The position numbers and the translations under genes are program-made. DNA of 64,000 nucleotides from Arion vulgaris. Taxonomy: Eukaryota; Mollusca; Gastropoda; Stylommatophora; Arionidae. The notes below the pieces were generated by a model, which saw nothing but the letters and a program-made list of their open reading frames with translations, did not search any database and was not told where the DNA came from. The stretch is taken from positions 4,475,393-4,539,392 of the forward strand of contig CM036775.1 in assembly GCA_020796225.1 (NCBI GenBank). Direction: 5' to 3'. Below are positions 30,446-39,590 of the stretch, in pieces. How positions within the stretch are numbered: the stretch's first letter is position 1; each line of letters starts with the position of its first letter.

Positions 30446-30689
30446 TCAATCTCTTCCATGAAAGTGAACCCGATATTTCTTGTCTCTCTCAGCAAAGTTC
30501 GTTTCAGAGCCTCCTTAACCCTTTGAACCGCCCTCCCCATATTACGGTATTAGCATTAATACACGTATACCCAGGGTGCCTATATATCGGGATGAGAACC
30601 CCTCCTTGTTATTTGTCGGTGTTCAGCAATAACTTGTGTACTAGTGTGACGTCAAACACAGGAAATGCTTCTATTAAAGGTTTATCTAA

Positions 30690-31165
30690 ATGGCGCCCAA
30701 CTGAGATGGGTCGGTCACGTTGCTCGAATGCCTGATAAACGCATCCCAAAACAGTTGATGTATGGCGAGCTTGAAGGGGGCAGACGTTTAGCTGGTGGAC
30801 AGAAAAACGCTTTAAAGACACTCTTAAAGTGTCTCTGAAATGCTTCGATATAGACAATACGTGCTGGGAATCCCTTGCGCAAGATCGCCAAATGTGGCGC
30901 TGTAACAACAAAAGAGGAACCCGAATAGCTGAGAATCATCGTATTGTTGAGTCACAGAGAAAACGAGCAGCGCGAAAAGACAGAGCACACAACACGCACA
31001 TGTCTAACCTTGATCATGTATGCCCCACCTGTGGTCGGGGATTCTGTTCTAGGATTGGACTCTACAGTCACCTCCGCACACACCAGAGAGGTGCAACAGT
31101 ACACGTCTGAGATTGTTGTCATCATCGCTTGCGATGGACGGCTATTATGATCTAAATAGCGTCCT
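30690..31165 (+). pseudogene. LINE ORF2 C-terminus with terminal C2H2 finger
   Basis: The translation, over two frames, includes [20 protein letters not shown], then DIDNTCWESLAQDRQMWR, and ends VCPTCGRGFCSRIGLYSHLR with TH, a complete C2H2 zinc finger. The same layout closes the LINE at 46100-47565. Some non-LTR retrotransposons carry a terminal zinc finger thought to help nucleic-acid binding. There is no RT here. Confidence 0.85.
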
Positions 31166-31261
31166 CTTATTCTTGAACCATTTGTCTCCTATGTCAATGC
31201 CTGCTTTGGTATTCTTTGATCATTTCTTCTCAAGGTATATCAAACATATTTCCATCCTCTC

Positions 31262-31522
31262 CTTCTTCTTCTTCTTCTTCTTCGAACGCTCCACATTGAC
31301 CACTTATTAACAACTCTTTGTGATTTGTATGTTACCTGACCCTAAGAGCGATTGTGCCAGTTATGCGCCTACAAGTAGGCCAGCACATCCGATTTCTGCG
31401 ACGCTTTTTATTTACTAGGGTAGCTTCCCTCCCACTACCACAGTAGCCTCTTACGACATGCCTTGTAGGTCGCATTGTTACTATTCTTTGCTTCCCCCTG
31501 TGGATTTGGCAACACACGAGCG
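31262..31522 (-). mobile_element. SINE family B copy
   Basis: Full reverse copy from (TTC)n GAACGCTCCA through AGCCTCTTACGACATGCCTT to GGCAACACACGAG. Its 5' end directly abuts the 54-bp satellite. Confidence 0.85.
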
Positions 31523-31524
31523 CT

Positions 31525-34500
31525 CTTTCTTACAACAGTTGTTACTAGTGGTTGACCAGATATTTCTCTGATTTCATCACTTCTCTTTCTTATAACAGAT
31601 GTTACTAGTGGTTGACCAGATATTTCTCTGATTTCATCACTTCTCTTTCTTATAACAGATGTTACTACTGGTTGACCAGACATTTCTCTGATTTCATCAC
31701 TTCTCTTTCTTATAACAGATGTTACTAGTGGTTGACCAGACATTTCTCTGATATCATCACTTCTTATAACAGATGTTACTAGTGGTTGACCAGACATTTC
31801 TCTGATTTCATCACTTCTCCTTCTTATAACAGTTGTTACTAGTGGTTGACCAGACATTTCTCTGATTTCATCACTTCTCCTTCTTATAACAGATGTTATA
31901 GTGGTTGACCAGACATTTTCTGATTATCAACTTCTTATAACAGTTGTTACTAGTGGTTGACCAGAATTTTTCGATTTCATCACTTCTCCCTTATAACGAT
32001 GTTACTAGTTGACCAGATATTATCTCTGATTTCTCGTGTTATACAGATGTTACTAGTGTTGACAAGACATTTCTCTGATTTCATCACTTTATAACAGATG
32101 TTACTAGTGGTTGACCAGACATTTCTCTGATTTCATCACTTCTTATAACAGATGTTACTAGTGGTTTGACCTAGCCATTTCTCTGAATTCATCATTATAA
32201 CAGATGTACTGGGTTGACCAGACATTTCCTGATTTCATCATTATAAGGGATGATACTAGTTTGAGTTGACCAGACATTTCCTGATTTACATAGCTCTCTA
32301 TAACAGATGTTAACCTAGTGTTGACCAGACATTTTTCTGATTTCATCACCTCCTTCTTATAACAGATGTTACTAGTGGTTGAGATTGACATTTCTGATTT
32401 CATAACTTCTCCTCTTATAACATTTTGTTCCTATGTCTGACCAGACTGTTCTCTGATTGATCACTTTCTTTAACAGATGTTCAACTAGTTTGACCGACAT
32501 TTCTCTGATTTCATCACTTCCCTTCTTATAACAGTTGTTACTAGTGGTTGACTGCAGACATTTTCTGAGTTTATCTATGCTTCCTCACTAACAGTAGTTA
32601 CATGGTGGTTGCAGACATTTTTCTGATTTCATCACTTCTTATAACAGTTGTTACTAGTGGTTGACCAGAATTTCTCTGATTTCATCACTTCTTATAACAG
32701 ATGTTACTAGTGGTTGACCAGATATTTCTCTGATTTCATCACTTCTTATAACAGATGTTACTAGTGGTTGACCAGACATTTCTCTGATTTCATCCTTCTT
32801 ATAACAGATGTTACTAGTGGTTGACCAGACATTTCTCTGATTTCATCACTTCTTATAACAGATGTTACTAGTGGTTGACCAGACATTTCTCTGATTTCAT
32901 CACTTCTTATAACAGTTGTTACTAGTGGTTGACCAGACATTTCTCTGATTTCATCACTTCCTTATAACAGATGTTACTAGTGGTTGACCAGACATTTTCT
33001 GATTTCATCACTTCTCTCTATAACAGATGTTACTAGTGGTTGACCAAGACATTTTCTGATTTCATCACTTCTTCTTATAACAGATGTTACTAGTGGTTGA
33101 CCAGACATTTCTCTGATTTCATCACTTCTTTTCATAACATTGTTACTAGTGGTTGACCAGACATTTCTCTGATTTCATCACTTCCTTTATAACAGATGTT
33201 ACTAGTGGTTGACCAGACATTTCTCTGATTTCATCACTTCTCTTTTATAACAGATTGTTACTAGTGGTTGACCAGACATTTTCTGATTTCATCACTTCAT
33301 AACAGTTGTTACTAGTGGTTGACCAGACATTTCTCTGATTTCATCACTTCCTTTATAACAGATGTTACTAGTGGTTGACCAGACATTTCTCTGATTTCAT
33401 CACTTCTTATAACAGATGTTACTAGTGGTTGACCAGACATTTATCTGATTTCATCACTTCTCCTTCTTATAACAGTTGTTACTAGTGGTTGACCAGACAT
33501 TTCTCTGATTTCATAACTTCTTATAACAGATGTTACTAGTGGTTGACCAGAGATTTCTCTGATTTCATCACTTCTCCTTCTTATAACAGTTGTTACTAGT
33601 GGTTGACCAGAGACTTCTCTGATTTCATCACTTCTTATAACAGTTGTTACTAGTGGTTGACCAGAGACTTCTCTGATTTCATCACTTCTCTTCTATAACA
33701 GATGTTACTAGTGGTTGACCAGACATTTCTCTGATTTCATCACTTCTTATAACAGTGTTACTAGTGGTTGACCAACATTTTCTGATTTCATCACTTCTTA
33801 TAACAGATGTTACTAGTGGTTGACCAGACATTTTTCTGATTTCATCACTTCTTATAACAGTTGTTACTAGTGGTTGACCAGACATTTCTCTGATTTCATC
33901 ACTTCTTATAACAGATGTTACTAGTGGTTGACCAGACATTTCTCTGATTTCATCACTTCTTATAACAGATGTTACTAGTGGTTGACCAGAAATTTCTCTG
34001 ATTTCATCACTTCTTATAACAGATGTTACTAGTGGTTGACCAGACATTTCTCTGATTTCATCACTTCTTATAACAGATGTTACTAGTGGTTGACCAGACA
34101 TTTCTCTGATTTCATCACTTCTTATAACAGTTGTTACTAGTGGTTGACCAGAGACTTTTCTGATTTCATCACTTCTCCTTCTTATAACAGATGTTACTAG
34201 TGGTTGACCAGAGACTTCTCTGATTTCATCACTTCTTATAACAGATGTTACTAGTGGTTGACCAGAGATTTCTCTGATTTCATCACTTCTTATAACAGAT
34301 GTTACTAGTGGTTGACCAGACATTTCTCTGATTTCATCACTTCTTATAACAGATGTTACTAGTGGTTGACCAGACATTTCTCTGATTTCATCACTTCTTA
34401 TAACAGATGTTACTAGTGGTTGACCAGACATTTCTCTGATTTCATCACTTCTTATAACAGTTGTTACTAGTGGTTGACCAGAGACTTCTCTGATTTCATC

Positions 34501-35768
34501 ACTTCTTATAACAGTTGTTACTAGTGGTTGACCAGAGACTTCTCTGATTTCATCACTTCTTATAACAGTTGTTACTAGTGGTTGACCAGAGACTTCTCTG
34601 ATTTCATCACTTCTTATAACAGATGTTACTAGTGGTTGACCAGATATTTTTCTGATTTCATCACTTCTTATAACAGTTGTTACTAGTGGTTGACCAGACA
34701 TTTCTCTGATTTCATCACTTTTCCTTCTTATAACAGATGTTACTAGTGGTTGACCAGACATTTCTCTGATTTCATCACTTCTTATAACAGTTGTTACTAG
34801 TGGTTGACCAGAGACTTCTCTGATTTCATCACTTCTTATAACAGATGTTACTAGTGGTTGACCAGAGACTTCTCTGATTTCATCACTTCTTATAACAGTT
34901 GTTACTAGTGGTTGACCAGAGACTTCTCTGATTTCATCCCTTCTTATAACAGATGTTACTAGTGGTTGACCAGAGACTTCTCTGATTTCATCACTTTTCC
35001 TTCTTATAACAGATGTTACTAGTGGTTGACCAGAGACTTCTCTGATTTCATCACTTCTTATAACAGTTGTTACTAGTGGTTGACCAGAGACTTCTCTGAT
35101 TTCATCACTTCTTATAACAGTTGTTACTAGTGGTTGACCAGAGACTTCTCTGATTTCATCACTTCTCCTTCTTATAACAGATGTTACTAGTGGTTGACCA
35201 GAGACTTCTCTGATTTCATCACTTCTTATAACAGATGTTACTAGTGGTTGACCAGAGACTTCTCTGATTTCATCACTTCTTATAACAGTTGTTACTAGTG
35301 GTTGACCAGAACTTTCTGATTTCATCACTTCTTATAACAGTTGTTACTAGTGGTTGACCAGAGACTTCTCTGATTTCATCACTTCTTCTTATAACAGATG
35401 TTGCTAGTGGTTGACCAGACATTTCTCTGATTTCATCACTTCTTATAACAGATGTTACTAGTGGTTGAGCAGAGACTTCTCTGATTTCATCACTTCTTAT
35501 AACAGATGTTACTAGTGGTTGACCAGAGACTTCTCTGATTTCATCACTTCTTATAACAGATGTTACTAGTGGTTGACCAGAGACTTCTCTGATTTCATCA
35601 CTTCTTATAACAGATGTTACTAGTGGTTGACCAGAGACTTCTCTGATTTCATCACTTCTTATAACAGATGTTACTAGTGGTTGACCAGAGACTTCTCTGA
35701 TTTCATCACTTCTTATAACAGTTGTTACTAGTGGTTGACCAGAGACTTCTCTGATTTCATCACTTCTC
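31525..35768. repeat. 54-bp tandem satellite in Rab-like intron 1
   Basis: About 78 copies of a 54-bp unit containing TGTTACTAGTGGTTGACCAG and CTCTGATTTCATCACTTC. Units differ by marker changes (CAGATG/CAGTTG; CAGACATTTC/CAGAGACTTC) and an optional 6-bp insert TCCTTC. Because 54 and 6 are multiples of three, a minus-strand frame stays open for 548 codons (33682-35328). Copies at about 31880-32640 are heavily degraded by small indels. Confidence 0.97.
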
Positions 35769-36035
35769 CTGAATTCGTTTGATGAAAACGCAGAATAAGA
35801 AAAGAATTAGTTCCATTTTATTTTCGTTATTTTTCGGAGACATCTCCCAGGAGCAAATAGAAGAAATTAATTCTACCAATTTTAGAACATATTTGGATAC
35901 CATTTGGATTCTCCGAAAGGAGTTGATTCTTATTTTGCATGTTTGTTGGCCCATACGCTCTGTAACAGCCGAAACATAAAGATTTAACATCAATTTTAGT
36001 GACTTCATTCAACAGAAAAACTAACTACATGGGAA
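35769..36035. other. Mostly unassigned intronic sequence
   Basis: A short fragment at 35985-36015 resembles the RNase-H-family LINE C-terminus (the segment encoding TKIDV on the minus strand). The rest is unassigned. Confidence 0.4.
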
Positions 36036-36039
36036 ATGT

Positions 36040-36320
36040 AAGTAAAAGTAAAGGAACCCTTTCATAGATCGTGGTATATAGGTCAATACAGTGTTAGGCC
36101 TGTATTTTTCATTGACCGTCGGCACACGATGGGTGATGGGGTCAGCCTCACTCCGGCCGCCTTTACTTTCCCAGAGCATGTCTGGTACCCACTTGAGGCT
36201 GGGTCAACCTGAGAGCCGTCGCGGTCGGGAAAAATTCCACGCACACTGCAGGAGTTGAACCCAGACCACCAACCCTGAGAAGCGAGTTCACTAACAACTA
36301 CGCTACCGCGGCTCTCATGT
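36040..36320 (-). mobile_element. tRNA-derived SINE (family C)
   Basis: On the minus strand: GAGAGCCGCGGTAGCGTAGT (A-box region), CTGGGTTCAACTCCTG (B box), then the body with ATGCTCTGGGAAAGTAAAGG, as at 3430-3771. The B box is a near-perfect GGTTCAANTCC. Confidence 0.85.
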
Positions 36321-36354
36321 GAAATTGTGCTGCTTGCGAAAAGTTACTAACAAC

Positions 36355-36870
36355 ACCAGAAAAGACAGAGTCACCAACATCGGCATAAGAAAGAAAGTTG
36401 GCACAGAACCTTGCTTGAATTACATTGAGAAACAAAGAATGAAGTGATTTGGCCACTTAATAAGAATGCATCCAAACTCCCCAGTATTCAAGTCTTTACA
36501 ACAAAACATATTCAAGTCTTCTACAACAAAACCATCAGAGTCTTCTACAGCAAACCCGTATTAGAGTCTTCAACAAACCAAGTATAAGTCTACAACAACA
36601 ACACATTCAGTCTTTAACAACAAACCCACAGTATTAGAGTCTTCTACCCTCACAGTATCGAGTCTTCACAACAAACCATGGAAGAAGGGGGAAAACCATT
36701 AACAATGGTTAGATCATAGCAGATCATGCAAAAGCAAAATTACAATAACCAAGCCACTAGAACAGCCAAGACAAAAACAGAAAACCACGACACTGGGCAA
36801 CAACCCGGTAGCAGTGTGACGACACTGGGCAACAACCCGGTAGCAGTGTGACGGCAAAAGAAGAAAAGAA
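36355..36870 (+). pseudogene. LINE family 4 copy with internal tandem expansion
   Basis: Begins TACATTGAGAAACAAAGAAT and proceeds to the segment encoding RMHPNSPVFKSL. At 36478-36670 the region around CAGTATTCAAGTCTTCTACA is repeated about six times. The family 4 end with two tandem 31-bp units (GGCAACAACCCGGTAGCAGT) follows at 36785-36852. Compare the single-copy arrangement at 37975-38172. Confidence 0.8.
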
Positions 36871-37094
36871 AATTCAACAGACAGTCGCTGAGAAATCGAA
36901 TAATACACACCCCACTCTATCGATCTTAAACCAGAAAAGCAAAACATGTAAGAATGCAGCCGGCGTTATGTCGACCACAACACCCATCGTGTGCCAATGT
37001 TTAATGAACAATAGGGGCATAACTACTCTCTAATAAATCTCATTGAGAGATCCTTTCCGAACAACGGTGTTTCAGGGTTGTTATGTTATGTTAT
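36871..37094. other. Unassigned intronic sequence with (TTATG)n
   Basis: Nothing recognised except a short TTATG pentanucleotide run at 37080-37099. Confidence 0.4.
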
Positions 37095-37390
37095 GTTATG
37101 CGATCGACGTCACGGCACATTGGGCATTCCCATGCATGCTCTGTCCTCCGCTGCAGCAGCCATCCTAAAGTCCATTTCTCACCGTACCCATGAGAAGTTG
37201 ATTACTATATCTTCTCTCTCTCTACCACGAAGACGACACTGTCTGGCATGTTCACACTTAACGCCTAATTCTCGAACTCGTTCCAGTGTCTGAGACTTGC
37301 CCATGTCACATAATTGAGCGTACCGCATTGATGATACGCTCTGTCCATCTGGATCGCTGCATATGATATCGGCTCTGTCCATACTTGCTG
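37095..37390 (-). pseudogene. RNase-H-family LINE C-terminal fragment
   Basis: Minus-strand translation TLERVRELGVKCEHARQCRL and, further on, LLQRRTEHAWECPMCRDV, homologous to the tail at 18618-18860 (RRRSEHLWTCPECYD). Confidence 0.75.
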
Positions 37391-37409
37391 CCCTGTTTGA
37401 AGTCGTTCA

Positions 37410-37560
37410 GGGTTGTGAATCCCAGTTGGGGAGCATCTGGTCAAATGGATTAGAGCGCGGCTACCATACGGGAGATACGTGTTCAATTCACGGTAAAGCC
37501 AATGAGTTTTTGTTGTTATGGGCATGAATGAAAAATCCTAACGTGAACAGCTTTGCGGCG
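37410..37560 (+). mobile_element. tRNA-derived SINE (family H)
   Basis: AGCATCTGGTCAAATGGATT (A-box region) and TACGTGTTCAATTCACGGTA (B-box region), followed by a body with TTGTTATGGGCATGAATG. An inverted copy is at 62735-62880. Confidence 0.75.
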
Positions 37561-37654
37561 ACTGCACAAGCAATGCGGTCATTAAATTCCTCAGGCTCTC
37601 GTCCCACCTGTCCTAAGTCGCACTAAAAAATGGTACTACACGCAGTAACGTAGT

Positions 37655-37678
37655 CTCTCTCTCTCTCTCTCTCTCTCT
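37655..37678. repeat. (CT)n microsatellite
   Basis: Uninterrupted run of CT dinucleotides. Confidence 0.95.
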
Positions 37679-37679
37679 G

Positions 37680-37788
37680 AATCCCAGTTACTGATCAGCT
37701 TGAGAGAGTTGGGTGTCGATATTGGTACAGCCGAAAAATAACAACATATCAAACACGCAAAAATGTGAATCATCAACAGTGTACTGGT
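37680..37788 (+). pseudogene. RNase-H-family LINE fragment, left of nested LINE
   Basis: Encodes the region homologous to LTRLREMGVNIGAARKE of the 18.6-kb copy, with a frameshift. It resumes at about 38195 after a LINE family 4 insertion. Confidence 0.65.
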
Positions 37789-38192
37789 ATAAGAAAGAAA
37801 GTTGACACAAAACCGTGCTTGAATTACAAAAAAGGATTTTCAAGATACTGTATTGGTATCAAAGTCATCAAAAGCGTGTCAAAGTGGTTTATGCACAGTT
37901 TTTGAAAACAACTTTTGACTATGAATTACTAGATAAACAAGAATGAGTGGTTTGGCCATAATAAGAATGCACCCAAACTCCACAGTATACAGAGTCTTCT
38001 ACAACAGAACATCGGGAAAGAAGGCAAGAGGAAGACCACGGAAAAGATGGTTAGATGGCGTAGCAGAATCCCGTGAAAGAGCAAAGATAACAATCACACA
38101 AGCCACTAGAACAGCGCAAGACAAAAACAGAAAACCACGACACTGGGCAACAACCCGGTAGCAGTGTGACGACAAAAGAAGAAGAAGAAGAA
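37789..38192 (+). pseudogene. LINE family 4 C-terminal fragment
   Basis: Encodes SGLAIIRMHPNSTVYRVFYN then KKARGRPRKRWLDGVAES and RKPRHWATTR. It ends with one 31-bp GGCAACAACCCGGTAGCAGT unit and a (GAA)n tail. It is inserted within RNase-H-family LINE sequence. Confidence 0.8.
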
Positions 38193-38194
38193 GT

Positions 38195-38365
38195 GAGCTG
38201 GTGTGTTGAACGGCTGGACGTTGTTTGATTTGTTGAGACAGAGATCGGAACCACTAAGGGCATGTCCGAAGTGCTATGATGGTAGTCCGGAACTGATGCC
38301 TCATCTAAGGGCATGTCCGAAGTGCTTTGATGGTAGTCCGGAACTGATGCCTAATGGTATAAAAA
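38195..38365 (+). pseudogene. RNase-H-family LINE tail with 51-bp duplication
   Basis: Encodes GWTLFDLLRQRSEPLRACPK. The following segment with AAGGGCATGTCCGAAGTGCT is present twice in tandem (51 bp each), preserving frame. Confidence 0.75.
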
Positions 38366-38461
38366 GGGTTCCTTTCCTTTTGTTAGGATTGTTGCTGGCG
38401 CTACGGCTTTCGTGCTTTGTGCAATACTCTAGGCAGGTGGCGTGCAATTTCTGCGGAGAGT

Positions 38462-38782
38462 GATCTAGTCATATTGGGAAACCGGTTGCAATGAAGTCAA
38501 TATGCAGGCTCAACCATCACATGCACAGAATAAAGCCTGCTCAGACTGCACAGTGTGCATGTCAGACTGAAACACAGATTCCAGAGCACGTCCTGCAGTC
38601 ATGTCCATCATACATACACCAACGAAACGAAACATGACCTCGTGAACGAAGCTTACAGAGCAAGGTATGGGGAACTCACGAAGAACAACTGACATGCCGC
38701 TTCATAGAGGCAATTCATCTTATGGTTTAGACAAGCATACGAAAGCAATCGCAAAGAAGAAACGAAGTAAGAAAAAGAAAGA

Positions 38783-38795
<13 letters not shown>
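38462..38795 (+). pseudogene. LINE C-terminal fragment just upstream of Rab-like exon 2
   Basis: Encodes HRIKPAQTAQCACQTETQIP then EHVLQSCPSYI, a LINE ORF2 terminal signature. The module shared with 2000-2160 and 7236-7380 follows, ending GAAGAAACGAAG. Confidence 0.7.

Positions 38796-38810
<15 letters not shown>
38786..38810. repeat. (CA)n microsatellite
   Basis: About 12 CA units, ending some 35 bp before exon 2 of the Rab-like gene. Confidence 0.95.
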
Positions 38811-38813
<3 letters not shown>

Positions 38814-38844
38814 TGTAAACATACTGTAATGTCCATCTGAACAG

Positions 38845-38960
38845 AGTCAAGGACGAAGATAGTAATGGCCGCTGTACAGAGTTCAGAGATGGAGAAACAG
38901 CCTACGTTGTGTTCAGAATGGATAACAAGAGATCCCTGGTCAAGGTTATGGACACAGGAG
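38845..38960 (+). CDS. Rab-like GTPase exon 2: switch I region to DTGG
   Basis: The acceptor CTGAACAG ends at 38844 and the donor GGAG|GTAGGT is at 38961. It enters in phase 2 (restoring Arg148) and leaves in phase 1 (giving Gly187). Thirty-eight codons end AYVVFRMDNKRSLVKVMDTG, which aligns without gaps to the Rab beta2-beta3 strands and the WDTAG motif: the spacing from the basic KR to DT is the same as in Rab39-type proteins. The switch I segment (TEFRDGET) has no TIGxxF signature, so the Mg-coordinating Thr is not evident. DTGG replaces DTAG, as in Arf/G-alpha proteins. The exon is too short for ORF scans and was found by phase matching. Confidence 0.85.
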
Positions 38961-39064
38961 GTAGGTCAGGTCAACCATATGATATAAGGTCAATGACCTA
39001 CTCAACAAGAACAATTGGTTGTGACAAATGTTCAATATTTTCTGTTTGTTCTTCAATTGTTCAC

Positions 39065-39418
39065 ATCTTTTTTTAATTCTCTAAATCTATTCTCTAAATC
39101 TATTCTCTAAATCTATTCTCTATATTTATTCTTTAAATCTATCCTCTCTATCTATTCTCTTAATCTATTCTCTAAATCTATTCTCTATATATATTCTCTA
39201 TATCTATTTATGTCTATTCTCTATATCTATTCTCTATATTATATCTATATCTATATCTATATCTATTCTCTATATCTATTCTCTATATCTATTCTCTATA
39301 TCTATTCTCTATATCTATATCTATTCTCTATATCTATATCTATTCTCTATATCTATATTTCTATTCTTCTATATCTATTCTCTATATCTATTCTCTATAT
39401 CTATTCTCTATATCTATG
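39065..39418. repeat. (TCTATTCTCTATA)n microsatellite-like tract
   Basis: Pyrimidine-rich tract built of CTCTATATCTATT and ATCTAT words. It begins about 105 bp after the exon 2 donor. Confidence 0.95.
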
Positions 39419-39504
39419 AGTGGACATTTTTTGGCTCTGTCGTATGTGTACTTGGTCGCGACGAGGTCTGAGGATGTAGGGGGATAAAGGGAAGCTATCA
39501 ATGT
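39419..39504. other. Unassigned spacer
   Basis: Short unique-looking stretch between the microsatellite and the array E boundary. Confidence 0.4.
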
Positions 39505-39590
39505 CGTTTTACCTCTTCTTCTTCTTTGAACCCCAGGAATTATGATTTGTCACCCTTTTTCCTATGTTTAAGTGGGAGGGAAGTACCCGG
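39505..39590 (-). repeat. Boundary of array E: tail and one array-A-type unit, inverted
   Basis: The reverse complement reads ...TTTTTGGGTCTGAAAGAAAG, then GGGAGGAAGT-type sequence, then AGGAAAAAGGGTGACAAATC and ATAATTCCTGGGGTTC. This equals one array A unit plus the array A tail (12481-12575), in inverse orientation. Confidence 0.75.
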
